Below, in pieces: positions 18,780 through 29,573 of a stretch of DNA of 64,000 nt. Positions within the stretch are counted from its first letter, which is position 1. Each line of letters starts with the position of its first letter. A program made the position numbers and the translations under genes. The notes beneath the pieces were generated by a model. It saw nothing but the letters and a program-made list of their open reading frames with translations. It did not search any database and was not told the DNA's origin. The stretch spans positions 682,001-746,000 of the forward strand of contig JAUPSS010000006.1 in NCBI GenBank assembly GCA_040285825.1. Reading direction: 5' to 3'. Origin of the DNA: Eukaryota sp. TZLM1-RC (Eukaryota; Metamonada: BaSk clade).

Positions 18780-19430
18780 CATTAGATGTAATAAGGGTCT
18801 CTAGGGTTCATTACTAACTTCATCATCAGAATCATCTAAACTTTAAGTGGCATTGGAAAATTTCAAGTTTTAATCGTGTTCACTCAAAAAACTTAAGGTT
18901 TACGGTAAATTATATCATAAGAACATGGTAAATAACTAAAGCCCAAACCAGTGAAAATCATTCTTAATGAGGAATTTTAGTTAGTTCAATAATAAATAAA
19001 TCTGAATAAAGAATTAAGATTTCTACTCAAAACCATGTTCTAAGTTCAAGTACCACCTTCTCCAACAAATTAACAGTAGAACTCCCAATGTTTGTGGGTT
19101 CAACTCTTTGTGGGAAATCATATGGGGTAATCATAAGGGAATAGAGGGTGTAAATGTGATGAAAATCAGCAAGCTTAGGTCAATGAAATGTATAATGAAG
19201 TTTACTGGGAAATACAGGTGTGGAATGAACACTGAATGACTGGTATTAATTTGAAGTAAAGTAGAATACAGTGTGGAGAAGGACGGTCGTGAATATCAAG
19301 TATCTTTCTTGGTAAAAATATCACAAACACATCAAGAGAATGATCAAGAAGGACATGTGATTCATTAGTGACACATTACCAGGATGATACGAAAGTAGAG
19401 GGATTGAACTGAAAGAATTACACCAAGAAT
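18780..19430 (-). repeat. Repeat shared with 30380-31018 (inverted)
   Basis: Reverse complement of 30380-31018, including the phrase AGGGTCTCTAGGGTTCATTA and the region around 19130. No coding potential. In the other copy it lies directly before an integrase C-terminus, so it may belong to a gypsy LTR or flank. Confidence 0.5.
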
Positions 19431-20130
19431 GAAGAGAGTTGGTCTGGCAAGGTTTCAGAGGATATCTTGAAAGGATATCTGTAATGTTTACAGTTTCTGA
19501 AGGGTGTAAAAATATCCGATTGATCGGCTTCGACAGAAGATTCAGAACGTAATATCCGAGGGTCGTCTAGGTTTAGATTGTGCTACGTCAATAACAGGAT
19601 TCTTGAACTTTATAGACAGAATAATCAAGGCAACTAGGCAACTATGTAAGTCTAAAAAAATATGAAGTTATTGCTAAAAACATTTTGGTGTTGGAACAAC
19701 ATGAATGAATTTGAATGTATGAATTGACTCAACTCTGTTCTCTTCACCATCATTATATCTCTTTTCTTTGATGGTGAGGAATCTAGGTCCGTGGATCATT
19801 ATTCCTGCACCCCTTACTATTCAGGGTGGACGCTACCGATTCGGCGATCTTAACCTTCTGGTTCAATACTTGCTCGGTCTCTCATCCCACACTAATTCTC
19901 TTCGTTTTTGTTGCTTATGGGTGTATTTTACCTTTCTCTACCATTTGATTTAGTTATCTTCCCTTTCCCCATTTGTAACATCATCATCACCTCTATTTAC
20001 TGAAAAATATGCTTTCGTTTCTATTTGACTTTCTCGTCGATCTGATGTTTTTCTTCATTTAATCTTGTTTAACTATCTGGAAAGCCACCCTCCTGGACTC
20101 GAACACTGTACGGATTTCTATTTTCTCATC
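19430..20130 (-). repeat. Diverged copy of the edge of repeat L plus SINE-like repeat
   Basis: Collinear with 57300-58010: AGGTTTCAGAGGATATCTTG, then GATGGTGAGGAATCTAGGTC, then the B-box region near 20095 (GGACTCGAAC on the plus strand). It is more diverged than the other SINE-like copies. Confidence 0.5.
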
Positions 20131-21240
20131 GATTTTTCATTATTGTCGTACTGGTTCATCATAAACGCTGTTGATGTTGAATTTAGAATTTGACCAATGT
20201 TCAAATATTAGGTCAAAATGATTCAAATTATTAAGTTTTTACATTTGCTACATCTCAGTTTTGATTTTAAGGATGCTGTTATAAGTTGTCATTTCATCTG
20301 CCCTGGGAATTGTTTATTAACATTTACCATTACTGACTTTGATATTGTTCAGTATGAATCTTATACAGGTTTATTTGTGTTGAAAATTTTCAAATGTGAT
20401 TCAAATTATTCTTTGTTAAATTTACAAGTATATATTTACAAGTTTAAATTTATTGCTGTTTTTCAATGAATGTAATAAACCTAATATCCAACGTTTTTTC
20501 AATGATACATAGCAAATATACTGATAAAACACAACAAAAGATGGTAAGAAAACCATCTGAAATAAAAAAATAGCATGTTGTTCTTGAAGTCAGCTAACTT
20601 GAATTTAAACTCTTTTGTGTACCTTGATTCTATGCTGTTTTATTATTAGCATTTGTAATTGTTGACGGTAAATAATTGAAGATAAATTTGATTTTATTGA
20701 ACTAAATAAATGACAAATTAATTGAAATTTAAAATTTAGAATTCTTCTCTGTCAAGGTAATTGTCACGATTCATCAAGTCCTAAATTTAATCCATAACTT
20801 TGACCGAATAATCATGAACTATTTTAATATGTGCATAATTTGAAATATGATTGAAAAAGAAGAAGAGTTAAAATTCAGCTGAGGTTCGCTATTTGAGTGG
20901 GTTGTGAGCACATTTCTTTACTCACCCAGTTTTCACCCAACTCACAAAACGCTCTTTCACAAGTTATACATAGCCTTTATTGACACACAAGCAGGATTAA
21001 TCCCGTCTGTAATTCTATATCAGTTCGTCTTGTACACAATAAGATCCACCTTCTCTTTAAAAGAAGTGATATGATGTAATCACAACAGCTTGATAAACAG
21101 AGACCTTTAACGTCTTACATTAACCTTCCTTCTTTTGAGAGAGTGCCTATATCAATAAACTTTTGTATCAATCAGCTTTTTCATTTCCATAATTATTAAC
21201 AAAACCAACAAGCAGACAGTCACTATTATGTATGAAAATA
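20130..21240. other. Long AT-rich stretch without genes
   Basis: No supported ORF; an 83-codon plus frame at 20218-20469 has no motif and a diverged copy at 58080-58290 does not keep the frame. Nothing functional is recognised. Confidence 0.5.
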
Positions 21241-21900
21241 TACATGCGACATGTTGTTGTCTTCACAGGGTCTTGCGTCCTTAATGGGCCAAGCATCTAA
21301 AAACACAAAACTTAGGACCTGTTATGCAACAGCAATTACTGTAGCCAATAGAAGATTCACCCCTGTTCCCGCTCAAGCGACTCTAGTGTGCCCCTAGCTG
21401 GAACATACTGGTCGAGATGTAATCTCCCACTATGTAAAGACACTTAGAGTGTTCGCGTCCCGTATGTCTAACCATCCATTAAAAAAGTGACTATTCATCA
21501 GTTGATGCATGTATTATTGTTTTGTGGATGTAAGAAGTTGAAAACAAACACAATTTAAAAGTAACTGAATCTCAAAAATCAATCATTTTTGCTTGTCTGT
21601 GGATTTTATACTTCCAGTAAAGTCTACGAAATCATGGACACGTGTCTGTTCTCTTCATCAGTTCTTTGAGCGGACAGTGTGTGATTATGTTGATGGACAT
21701 CTGACCAAGGTGATTACCATGGCTCAACCAAAAGTTAGACATCCATTCAACAGACCTGGCAAAGGTCATGCGTTTGAAAAGCTCCAGTGAATTTCTACAC
21801 ATGGCCGTTTGCTGTCTTGTTCATGTCAAGAACAGGTCGTCATCATGCACTACCCACTAGTAGGCCTCTCCAACAACTAGTGAATGCAAGGTGTCGCCAG
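21240..21900 (+). pseudogene. Gypsy gag fragments
   Basis: On the plus strand HTGRDVISHYVKTLRVFASR resembles GRESVSRYVEALKLYAQ at 31680-31760, and both resemble the gag helix at 12615-13433. Further on, RHPFNRPGKGHAFEKLQ is shared with 59104-59328 (inverted copy). Stops separate the fragments. The region 59041-59600 is a shortened inverted copy. Confidence 0.35.
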
Positions 21901-21995
21901 CAGCTCCTAGTTGATGGGCTTGTGTCTTGAAAGCTCATCTTTTTCTTCCGTCATCAGCTCCCACTTTTTCACAGTTTGACCAATATTCTTGATCC

Positions 21996-22706
21996 TTGAT
22001 CTCTATCGAAGACGAAAAGACCCCTTTCCACCAAATAGCTAGTTATGACCCAGAAGAACGCTTCAGAGGACTCCCAGCTAGACTCAGAACCGCTTCCTAC
22101 TTAGAAATGGCTTCATATTATAACCCTGATAGTCGATCCTTGCCTTGTCCAAGTCAAGCCGGACATGGTTTCCACTATTGCCCTGGCGAGGTACGTTTCT
22201 GTGAAGTTGTTGATGATAAATATTATACTGAAGTAGGAAACAATAACCCTGACACCATGCTTACCCATATCAAGGAACCAGTATCACCGATTATAGACAA
22301 AATCAATGTTTCACAAGCCGTTATCCCCTTTGTCCCAATCCCGCTTATCTGTTATGACGCTAAGACCCTTCTATACCCTCCAAACTTGATCTTCCCCTTC
22401 TCTCCAATCGAAACCTTTTTCAACCTCCATGCCATTGATACTCCACCTTCATGGTATTCCCTTAATCATCGCGACGCCAGCAGGCTTTTGACTGCTACCG
22501 CCCTTCGTTCCGAATCAGATCCATTCGCCATTCTTAACTCCCTGAAGTATTTTTCTTTACTCGATCGTAGGGACATCGATAACATTCAAAATGGATCCTC
22601 TCCTTATCATTTTATTCTCTCTACTGACATGCTTTATTTTCCAACATGTGTTTCCTCTTTCCAAGTCAAAAGATCCTTACGCCTCTGTCGCTCATATGTA
22701 CCCTGA
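21996..22706 (+). pseudogene. Unrecognised ORF upstream of a plus-strand integrase, part 1 (236 aa)
   Basis: Pro- and Tyr-rich, with ASYDPEERFRGLPARLRTAS, a Cys cluster (LPCPSQAGHGFHYCPGEVRF) and LLTATALRSESDPFAILNSL. GC content and C-ending codons are higher than in flanking repeats, as in the neighbouring integrase. It occupies the position where RNase H and the zinc-binding part of integrase would be expected, but I see neither. It probably continues in another frame at 22591-22947. It might be an accessory or structural gene of the element. No family recognised. Confidence 0.4.
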
Positions 22707-22947
22707 TACCCCAATTCACCCAAAAATCCATAATCGTTCTATTCCGATAGCTGATATCATCCAACACGGAAACTGGAATAACCGCCTTTATTTCTATGAC
22801 CCAACTCTCCCTGCTCGCTCATATCTCCCTGAAGTGATTCCGCCGAATGCTTTCTTCATAAAACTTAACTGCTTCCCTGCCTGTGTAACCTTAGGACAGT
22901 TAATTAACAATATCGACCCCCTGCATCTAGCTCCCCACAATATCTAG
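22591..22947 (+). pseudogene. Unrecognised ORF, part 2 (frame-shifted continuation, 118 aa)
   Basis: Overlaps the end of the preceding frame by about 115 bp. The natural-looking part is KSKDPYASVAHMYPDTPIHP, IADIIQHGNWNNRLYFYDPT and PACVTLGQLINNID. The first 20 residues (LLIILFSLLTCFIF) are probably a shadow of the upstream frame rather than a membrane anchor. One stop separates it from the integrase core that follows in the same frame. Confidence 0.35.
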
Positions 22948-22949
22948 CA

Positions 22950-23844
22950 CGCAATATTTGGAGCGCCGAAGTCAATCCATTCAGATAATGGTACTGAGTT
23001 CTGTAACGCTGTCTTCGCCTCGTTATGTCAACTCTTAAACATAACCCATACCACCTCCATCCCACACTTTCCCCAATCCAATGGTTTGGTTGAAAGACAA
23101 CACCGTGTCATCCTCCAGAATCTAAGGAAGATTCTTCTGGACTTTGCTGATTACGAAAATTGGTCTGATTACCTCCCGTTCTGCCAAATGATAGCTAATA
23201 GCTATCACCGAAAATCCCTCAACGCAAGTCCTTATGAACTCATGTTTGGATCCGATGTTTCCCCCAGATTGCTACCCTCTGAAGTTCTACAAGCCTTGTC
23301 ACCTAAACCATATAACTTAGATGTCCCTGAATACATGTTATTCCTAGCCAATCTGTCTGCCCAGGTTCAAGACAAATGGAATGCTGTCCCAACACCTGAC
23401 CTGCCCGATATAGATCCTCCGTAACCTACGTACAAACCTAAAGTTGGATCCCGAGTTTTCATTTTACGAGAAACTCCAAGCAAGTTACATGGTCATTATG
23501 TAGGTCCTTTTATCGTGAAAGAAATCTTAACTCGAAGTTCTCTCGTAGTTCAAAACCCGGTTACACGAACACAACTGAAGACTTCCATCCATTTACTCAA
23601 ACCCTGTTTATCCTCCCTGCCTGATAATATTCTGAATGCGTACGTTGCTGCCGACGCTGGTGAACTATTAGTCGATGCCATTCTAGATGTTTCCAATGGT
23701 CAAGCTACCATCTTATGGTCTGACGGAACTCAAACTATCCAGCCAGAAGTTACCGTAAAGAACACCACCGCTTATCACCGGTTTATGAAGATGATGAGCC
23801 TTGACAAACCCAGAAGAAGAGGAAAAAGAAGAAAGAAGAGGTAG
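22950..23844 (+). pseudogene. Gypsy integrase core and C-terminus (plus strand)
   Basis: Begins HAIFGAPKSIHSDNGTEF (second catalytic Asp), then FPQSNGLVERQHRVIL (catalytic Glu); the first Asp and the zinc-binding domain are missing. Stop at 23422-23424 after DPP, then SRVFILRETPSKLHGHYVGP with the GPF module, IHLLKPCLSSLP, YVAADAGELLVDAI and a KPRRRGKRRKKR basic tail. It is homologous to the 14585-15973 integrase throughout but closest to the copies at 12029-12612 and 31019-31414. Inactive because a catalytic residue is absent. Confidence 0.7.
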
Positions 23845-24236
23845 TGTAGGCTCATGCCAAATAGGTTATAGTTATATTTGTGTATTAGTAGTTACAGTAT
23901 CACGTGATGCCACGTCATCACTTATTTATCTAGACTCTTGTTCAAATTCTCCTGATTATTCACACCCTTGTAATAAACACCCTGATTTCCGTTTATTACC
24001 TCGATGCATCCCCATATTGACCCAACACCACCAATTAAGTATGATCATCATCGTCTGATTTACTTTGATGGTCACTCAACCTGCTTGTTTGAAATTATTA
24101 ATAGTTGTAATCCCTATCACTATATCAATAAGAAAGTATCACGTCATCTGTAGTTTAAATTTGTGCTTTGTTTTGATTTTATGATTTTCATAACTCTTTT
24201 AGTAAACATCTGTTTTATTTATTTATGTTTATGACC
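23845..24236. other. Possible LTR or 3' region after the integrase
   Basis: Begins at a TGTAGG following the basic tail. Contains TATCACGTCATCTGTAGTTT and ATTTATTTATGTTTATGACC (24140-24236), repeated at 53666-53790. No second LTR with matching ends was found, so the boundary is uncertain. Confidence 0.35.
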
Positions 24237-24720
24237 AATAGTGCACGTTAGACAACAGTAATTACTTCAGCTGTGCTCCCTTGTCCTAAGACTTGTATCA
24301 TTGGCTGCGACCTTGTCAGGAAGCTTGGAATCCTTACAGAGGACTAGCTATTATTGAACAGATGAGAAAGAAACATACAACTCATGGAAGATGAAGTCAT
24401 TCCTGATCAGTTCATCGCTCCGTCCGATCTAGTCTCTGTCCTATCCTCGTGAGCTGATTTAGAGAAAGCCACATTTTTCCTAAATGATACCAAACTGGAT
24501 GCTCCATCAAGGATTTGCTGTTTGAGTATCCCAAAATATTTTCAAGGTTATCCGCTATTAAAGGAACTGAATGTCCTCCGATGAGAATCCGTTTTCATGA
24601 CGAGACAAAAATAGTATCGAAGAAGTTCCGCTACTTACCCCCTGATAAGCTGACATTCGCTAATGAGGGAATGGACGTCCTAATCAATGATTGTTTTGCT
24701 GTCCCATAGGATGGCTCTTG
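24237..24720 (+). pseudogene. Gypsy protease end, linker and RT N-terminus (plus strand)
   Basis: Reads VLPCPKTCIIGCDLVRKLGI, LMEDEVIPDQFIAPSDL and DLEKATFFLND, matching the protease-linker at 13915-14472. After a frameshift, MLFEYPKIFSRLSAIKGTEC and HDETKIVSKKFRYLPPDKLT form the RT N-terminus up to FAVP. Several stops. The DTG half of the protease is missing. Confidence 0.55.
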
Positions 24721-24909
24721 GAGCTTTACTAACTGTTAAGTACATCACCCTGGTAAGCCGCCACGCCTCATCGTCAAAGGTATACCTAATAACAGAAACC
24801 CTAGCTAGTAACACTCATTATTAACAGCTTCAACCAAGGTATAAACAAGAAATCCTGAGAAAAGATATCTGTGACTCATACATTCTTCTCATAACATGCA
24901 GCAACAACA

Positions 24910-25430
24910 GCAAACTCAGAACAAATAGAAGAACGACGGGCTAACGGACCCGGATCCAACCTCCTCTTTCAAAAAAGAAACAGTTGATAGAGCTGACGAG
25001 GTCCCTCCTTCTGCGAATATAAATGTCAAAGGAACATGGGTGAACCCAGATCCCACCTCTCCTTTTGACCAAAACGTGGTACAATAGATAACCAGAATAG
25101 ACACGGCTCCCTCTCCATTCTCAAATGTAGAATCCAGTAAGCAGATGGATGTAGATCCCACCTTACACACAACAACCCCTTCCTCCCTACCCTACCCTTG
25201 AAGGGCATGATGAATTTCATGCTCAACTAGATGGCATGGAAGGGGAAGACGACTCCAAAGATGGATTCTACGAGCTCTTGAGAAAAGACAAGGAAGCCTA
25301 CCTCAAACCAACAGAGTTTTGTTTGTTTGAGCAGCTCCCTCATCTATGGAGTTCAATTCAAAAAAGAGACACAAACATTCGTTTCATGACCCTTGATTTC
25401 GTTGGCGATACCCACAATGATATTTGAAAT
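24910..25430 (+). pseudogene. Gypsy gag N-terminal region (decayed)
   Basis: Three frames together give FKKETVDRADEVPPSANINV, NVKGTWVNPDPTSPFDQNVV and EDDSKDGFYELLRKDKEAYL followed by KPTEFCLFEQLP. The last phrase matches LEPTDYCLFEQLP at 30000-30060, so this is the same gag domain as 29574-30370. At least three frameshifts or stops. Confidence 0.45.
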
Positions 25431-25439
25431 CCCCCTAGA

Positions 25440-26185
25440 CATTCCATGAAAGAAATTGAACTCATTAAGCTTTGGACAAGCTCAGTAGAGAAGCAAAACG
25501 ATGTTCCAGACTCTCGGGAACGGACAAACGGATCAACGAGATCATGGTCACTCTAATCAAAGAAATTTTGATGTACTCTTCATTCGTGATCTGGATATCA
25601 ATTTACCAATTATCCTGGCTGCTGAATACATGAGTTGGTGTTCAGCCAGATCCTTCGATGAGCAAAGGGCTAACATCAGTGATAGCTATCAACAACATAT
25701 GGGTCACTATGTTAGAGCAAACCCAAAGAACAATAAACGAATAGGCAAATTTAAGCATGCGTTCCAGCGTCGCCCCTGCTCAACTCAGCAAAAGAAGCAA
25801 GTCACAAATTAAGAAAGAAAGTGATGAAGCTGGTCCCTGTAGATTCTGTGGTATTCCAGGCCACACTATAAATGAATGTTCTGACCCTGATTGCCAGCGA
25901 TCCGAGCAATGGCGAGATGCCAACCCAGATGCAGTTCAAACATATTTGGCAAGAAGAATTAGTAGTAGTAGAGGCAGAGGTAGACGTAGAGGAAGAGGCA
26001 AGGGCCCTTCCAGCAGTAATAAACGTGCACATAAATATCCACTGTTTACTATAGAGCAGGATAGCTCTCCAACATGTAATACATCAAAGCAACGTTCCAG
26101 CAAATGTTCATTGTTTTCAATAGAGCAAAACAGCTCTACAACATGTAAAACACCAACGAAACAAACCTCAGTCTCCAACCAGTAG
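25440..26185 (+). pseudogene. Gypsy gag capsid end and zinc-knuckle nucleocapsid
   Basis: 25501-25812 gives SYQQHMGHYVRANPKNNKR after a frameshift from the previous segment. 25757-26185 contains PCRFCGIPGHTINECSDPDC, a CCHC knuckle (C-x2-C-x4-H-x4-C) that binds element RNA. It is followed by an Arg/Gly-rich stretch (SSRGRGRRRGRGKG) and three imperfect repeats around LFxIEQxSS. The gag frame ends at 26185 and the protease ORF opens about 130 bp later. Confidence 0.6.
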
Positions 26186-26317
26186 ATTAAGTGTTTAACT
26201 AATCCTTTAACTACCCAGAATCTTAAATCAGCTAAAACAATCGAAACACCAAATAAACCTTGTTTCAATTATGAGTTCGACTCGAACCCAGACTCAGAGT
26301 CCCACAGCGATATATTC

Positions 26318-26965
26318 ATGGTTCGCACCTCAGATGTCGCACGCATAAATCTAAAATTTAATTTTTTAATAAATAATTGCAAAATAGAAGGGATCATCGA
26401 CTCTGGAACTTCGATATCAGTCATCAATGTTGACTTAGCAGAGAAATACAACTTGGTAAAGACAAACCATTGCATAAATTTTAAGTCTGCAAACAACATC
26501 ATGTCAAAGTCTTTAGGATCAGCAGAAGGCACTCTGAGCTTCAGACTCGGTACTGTAACCCAACTAGTTCATGTGAAACATAGCTTGCCCATCATTCCTG
26601 GCAACAATATGTTACTGATTGGTAGAGACCTGTTGCATCACCTAGGCTTATTGAACGATGAAGACCTCTTCATCAAGATGGATGAGGAACATCGTACATT
26701 ACTTCTACCTGAGGCTGAATTCGACCATCGAATCTCCATAGTCTCAGATGTCGTCAACGTCCCCAGACGTTGGTTGGAGCACATACAGTTTTCTGGTTGT
26801 ACTATTAACCTCGACTATCCATCATTTTCAAAATATTTGTATGACCTTGATGTTGCTATTAATAAAATTGCACCAGAAATTTGGTGTCAATGTTTTCCCG
26901 ACTCAGTTCAAGATAATCCTCCACGAAATTTAGTTAATTTAAGGAATTGTGTGAAGAAGCTTTAA
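26318..26965 (+). CDS. Open chimera: gypsy protease fused to RLE-LINE sequence (215 aa)
   Basis: Residues 1-110 are a retropepsin: IIDSGTSISVINVDLAEKY with D28-S-G-T31, then MLLIGRDLLHHLGLL. From about residue 145 the sequence changes to YDLDVAINKIAPEIWCQCFP and PPRNLVNLRNCVKKL, which aligns with EISRIDVEKWGRCFP and VLNLKYTLRTLQKRL in LINE-A (residues 67-106 there). The frame stays open across the join. Beyond the stop, LINE-like sequence continues to about 27060 in the same frame. Probably a chance in-frame junction between two elements. A distant LINE lineage, not LINE-A itself. Confidence 0.55.
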   Translation: MVRTSDVARINLKFNFLINNCKIEGIIDSGTSISVINVDLAEKYNLVKTNHCINFKSANNIMSKSLGSAEGTLSFRLGTVTQLVHVKHSLPIIPGNNMLLIGRDLLHHLGLLNDEDLFIKMDEEHRTLLLPEAEFDHRISIVSDVVNVPRRWLEHIQFSGCTINLDYPSFSKYLYDLDVAINKIAPEIWCQCFPDSVQDNPPRNLVNLRNCVKKL

Positions 26966-27079
26966 CAAAAACTGACAGTAATATTTGAAGGCCTGGATTA
27001 TGAAGTACGTCTTGGCATGGCCAAACAGAAAAATCCCGCTTCTACAGATTTTTTACTGGATGTTTGTGATAGTTCTGCC

Positions 27080-27114
27080 TATATATATATATATCGATTC
27101 TATTCTATATATAT
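27080..27114. repeat. (TA)n microsatellite
   Basis: A run of about seven TA units, then CGATTCTATTC, then a shorter TA run. It marks the end of the LINE-like fragment. Confidence 0.85.
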
Positions 27115-28289
27115 GAAGGTACTCAGTAGTGAGATACCTACATTCGTTTACACAACCAATTCCTGATTTTCCCCTGGTTTAACAAATGCCGTAAGATTTT
27201 CAATTATTTGTTCAGATGTTTGAATTAAATTTTGCCTACTGGAATTTTCATTTTGTGTGCTTAATTCACCTTTAGACAACAAAATACAAAAATTTGAACT
27301 CCCAATCACTGGACTTCTTTTTGCTTAACCTTCTTGCTCCTTCTCTCATGGTTGATTATAAAATGGGTTTCTTACTGGACTACCAAGAGTTACCACAACT
27401 GCGTCAAGCCATAAAAGAAATGGATCAATCTGCAAAAGAAGCCTTAAAGTTTTGCCTTTTCCACGCTACAGAAGACACGTACTCACTATACGTACATTTT
27501 CCTCAGTAAATCTGAGTCTGAAGTAGGTCTTTTCTTTGGATCTACCAAACCTTCCTTGGAAAATGAATAAAGAAGTTGTGACGGGATATCTTAAATGCAG
27601 CTGACGTCACGGACATTTCAACAGAATTGATTTCACTGAATTTCTAAAATGTTTACAGAATGGAAATCTTCTGGGAGTGTCCGGTACAGGCAGGTCTATT
27701 AACATCATGGACAGTTGGGGAATTCCCCACCATAGATGTAAAAATGAAGGTTTATAGTTGTCTGGTGTCGACAGTTCAATTGAGTCGGCTTATAGTCCCG
27801 AAATAAACCCCAAACAGGCGTTTTTTGGGCCGTTAGGAAATAAAGTGCGAAATAAATGCTGCAATAACTATCAGGAAAAATCTTCATCGTTAATTAAAAA
27901 AGTTTTAGAATCTGGAATGCGTATGGATTGTAGTAAATTGTTTGATTATGCTGGTTGGAAACATAATGAAGTTTACAAATCTCAATATTTCACTAAACCT
28001 CATCTGAGGCAGTATATGGGATGAATAAAATTTATCAGCAATATATAGGTGATAGACTATAGGTAGGTGTTTATGTCATCAATAAAATCACAAATCTGCA
28101 AATGCTATGTGAAAACATGCTCAACAATCATTCTGAAATGCATGTTTCGGAATCAGATGACTTGTGGGCAGTATCTTCAGCTTGATCAACCTTTTCAAAT
28201 GCACATCTTCTGAAGACCGGTAGTCCTGCTTGATTACTAGAGACAGTTCTAATTAAATCGTTGATGACTGTCAAAAAAGCATGTGCCAC
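27115..28289 (+). other. Region with two unrecognised short ORFs
   Basis: 27294-27509 (71 codons) reads YKMGFLLDYQELPQLRQAIK and EMDQSAKEALKFCLFHATED, helical and protein-like. 27758-28024 (88 codons) reads NPKQAFFGPLGNKVRNKCCN and YAGWKHNEVYKSQYFTK. Neither is repeated elsewhere in the window or recognised. They could be exons, element fragments or chance frames. The rest shows nothing. Confidence 0.25.
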
Positions 28290-28480
28290 TGTTGATATTG
28301 GAAGATAAATACTCCACTCCAGTGATTCACATCTTCGATCCTTGCTGATACATCTGTGATGAATGAAGACATTCTCAGAATGTTTCCAAAGTTTTCTCTA
28401 TATGTAAAGAACTCCCTTTCTGCGTCCTCGTTGGAATTTACCTTGCATTAATTGAATTGGAGTTTATGGAGGGCTAATTT
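28290..28480 (-). repeat. Inverted partner of the repeat at 16848-17040
   Basis: Same sequence in opposite orientation, with small indels that break the reading frame. Followed by about 150 bp of unassigned sequence. Confidence 0.45.
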
Positions 28481-28634
28481 GGCGTCATGGAGCGAGTTGA
28501 ATTGGCTCCTCCTACAGAGAAGCAGTAGAATTTCTGCGTCTGTAAGATTCGTGCTGATATTCTCTCGTTGTTTCCAAAATGAAATGATTCTTCCACTGTT
28601 GCAACTCGAAATACCTCAGGGGTTGGTTTTTGGG

Positions 28635-28812
28635 AGCTTTTTTTAGTTGCTCGCTGACCTGTTGTCTTGAAACACAATATTTTTAGGAGCTGTGCTCAGT
28701 TTCTAAATTTCCCCTGGCCCAAGAAGTACGCCGACTGTGTGCTTGAAAGGAAATAGCTAGATGAGTCAATTTTGTAATGGCATCAACAAATACACCAGCA
28801 TATCTTGGTACA
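28635..28812 (+). repeat. Detached fragment of repeat L
   Basis: Matches 54780-54952 (copy C), including CCAAGAAGTACGCCGACTGT. It ends exactly where a gypsy RT frame begins (TTGGTACAAGTTACC), showing that pieces of L recombine with gypsy sequence. Confidence 0.6.
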
Positions 28813-29115
28813 AGTTACCAATGAAGTGTTTGATACACTGACCGGCAACGGATTTGCTGTACCCTACGAGGATCCCTGGAGCTCCCATATCTGTCTAGTC
28901 CAACGTTCTGATAAGCCTCCAAGATTAACTGGTGACTACTCCGGTGCCGACCAAGTCGATGATCTTTCCGTCTCCGTCCCCGCTGGGCCAGCCTCCCAAA
29001 AATCACTGACGTGTGCCAAATCCTCTCTGATTCCCATTATATTGCTACTCTCGATCTCCCCAAAGCCTTTTGGCAGCTGAACCTCCATTCTGACGACCAA
29101 AAGAAGTCCGCTGTA
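28805..29115 (+). pseudogene. Gypsy RT, finger and first palm part
   Basis: Reads NEVFDTLTGNGFAVPYEDPW, SSHICLVQRSDKPPRLTGDY and VDDLSVSVPAGP. It then continues in another frame as CQILSDSHYIATLDLPKAFW with QLNLHSDDQKKSAVA. YIATLDLPKAFWQL contains the first catalytic Asp region of RT. One frameshift near 29000 separates the parts. The YxDD motif is missing because at 29115 the RT is replaced by repeat L sequence. Confidence 0.65.
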
Positions 29116-29427
29116 GCATCCATAAATAATTTTGTTAAAAGCTGCATCAAAAAAGTTCCTGAAGAACACTGTTATCAGACATCATTTTTGGCTCAGGGAA
29201 CATTAAATCTTCTTGGAAATTTTTTAAAGTTATCCAAAGCAGTATCAGAAATCAGTCGAAAATTTGGTTCTTCTCGTTATAGTATTGATAAAACGTTTCT
29301 CAAACTTATTGCTGTTATGACAATTGCTGTAGGTAATAGATCTTCGGATCTGCTGGTATGGGTTGTTTCAGAAACACCATTCTTACTTCCCAACTATCTT
29401 CTAACGGAGTTTCGTCAAGGGAATTGA
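29011..29427 (+). CDS. Open chimera: gypsy RT palm fused to the 270-aa repeat-L protein (138 aa)
   Basis: The first 35 residues are gypsy RT (see previous entry). From SINNFVKSCIKKVPEEHCYQ the sequence is that of repeat L (C 49535-49760), continuing through LGNFLKLSKAVSEISRKFGS and KLIAVMTIAVGNRSS. The last 25 residues (WVVSETPFLLPNYLL) are neither. The join is in frame. As it matches L sequence upstream of the 270-aa frame, it supports that frame extending further N-terminally (about 25 more residues) than in copy A. Confidence 0.5.
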   Translation: MCQILSDSHYIATLDLPKAFWQLNLHSDDQKKSAVASINNFVKSCIKKVPEEHCYQTSFLAQGTLNLLGNFLKLSKAVSEISRKFGSSRYSIDKTFLKLIAVMTIAVGNRSSDLLVWVVSETPFLLPNYLLTEFRQGN

Positions 29428-29573
29428 CATGATCTCAAGAATTTTCTTCCGTTACTCGCAAATTATACAGATTCACCATTGGAGTATGATTTTCATTCTC
29501 GAAATCACCTTGATGGTGATCAACATGATCGTCAGAGCAACCTATCAAACAGAGGATATCTTCAGCAGATATC

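Noticed and set aside
22591-22660. A transmembrane anchor (LLIILFSLLTCFIF) suggesting an envelope protein
   Set aside because: This stretch overlaps the end of the upstream frame and is probably its out-of-frame reading; no signal peptide or furin-type site supports an envelope gene.
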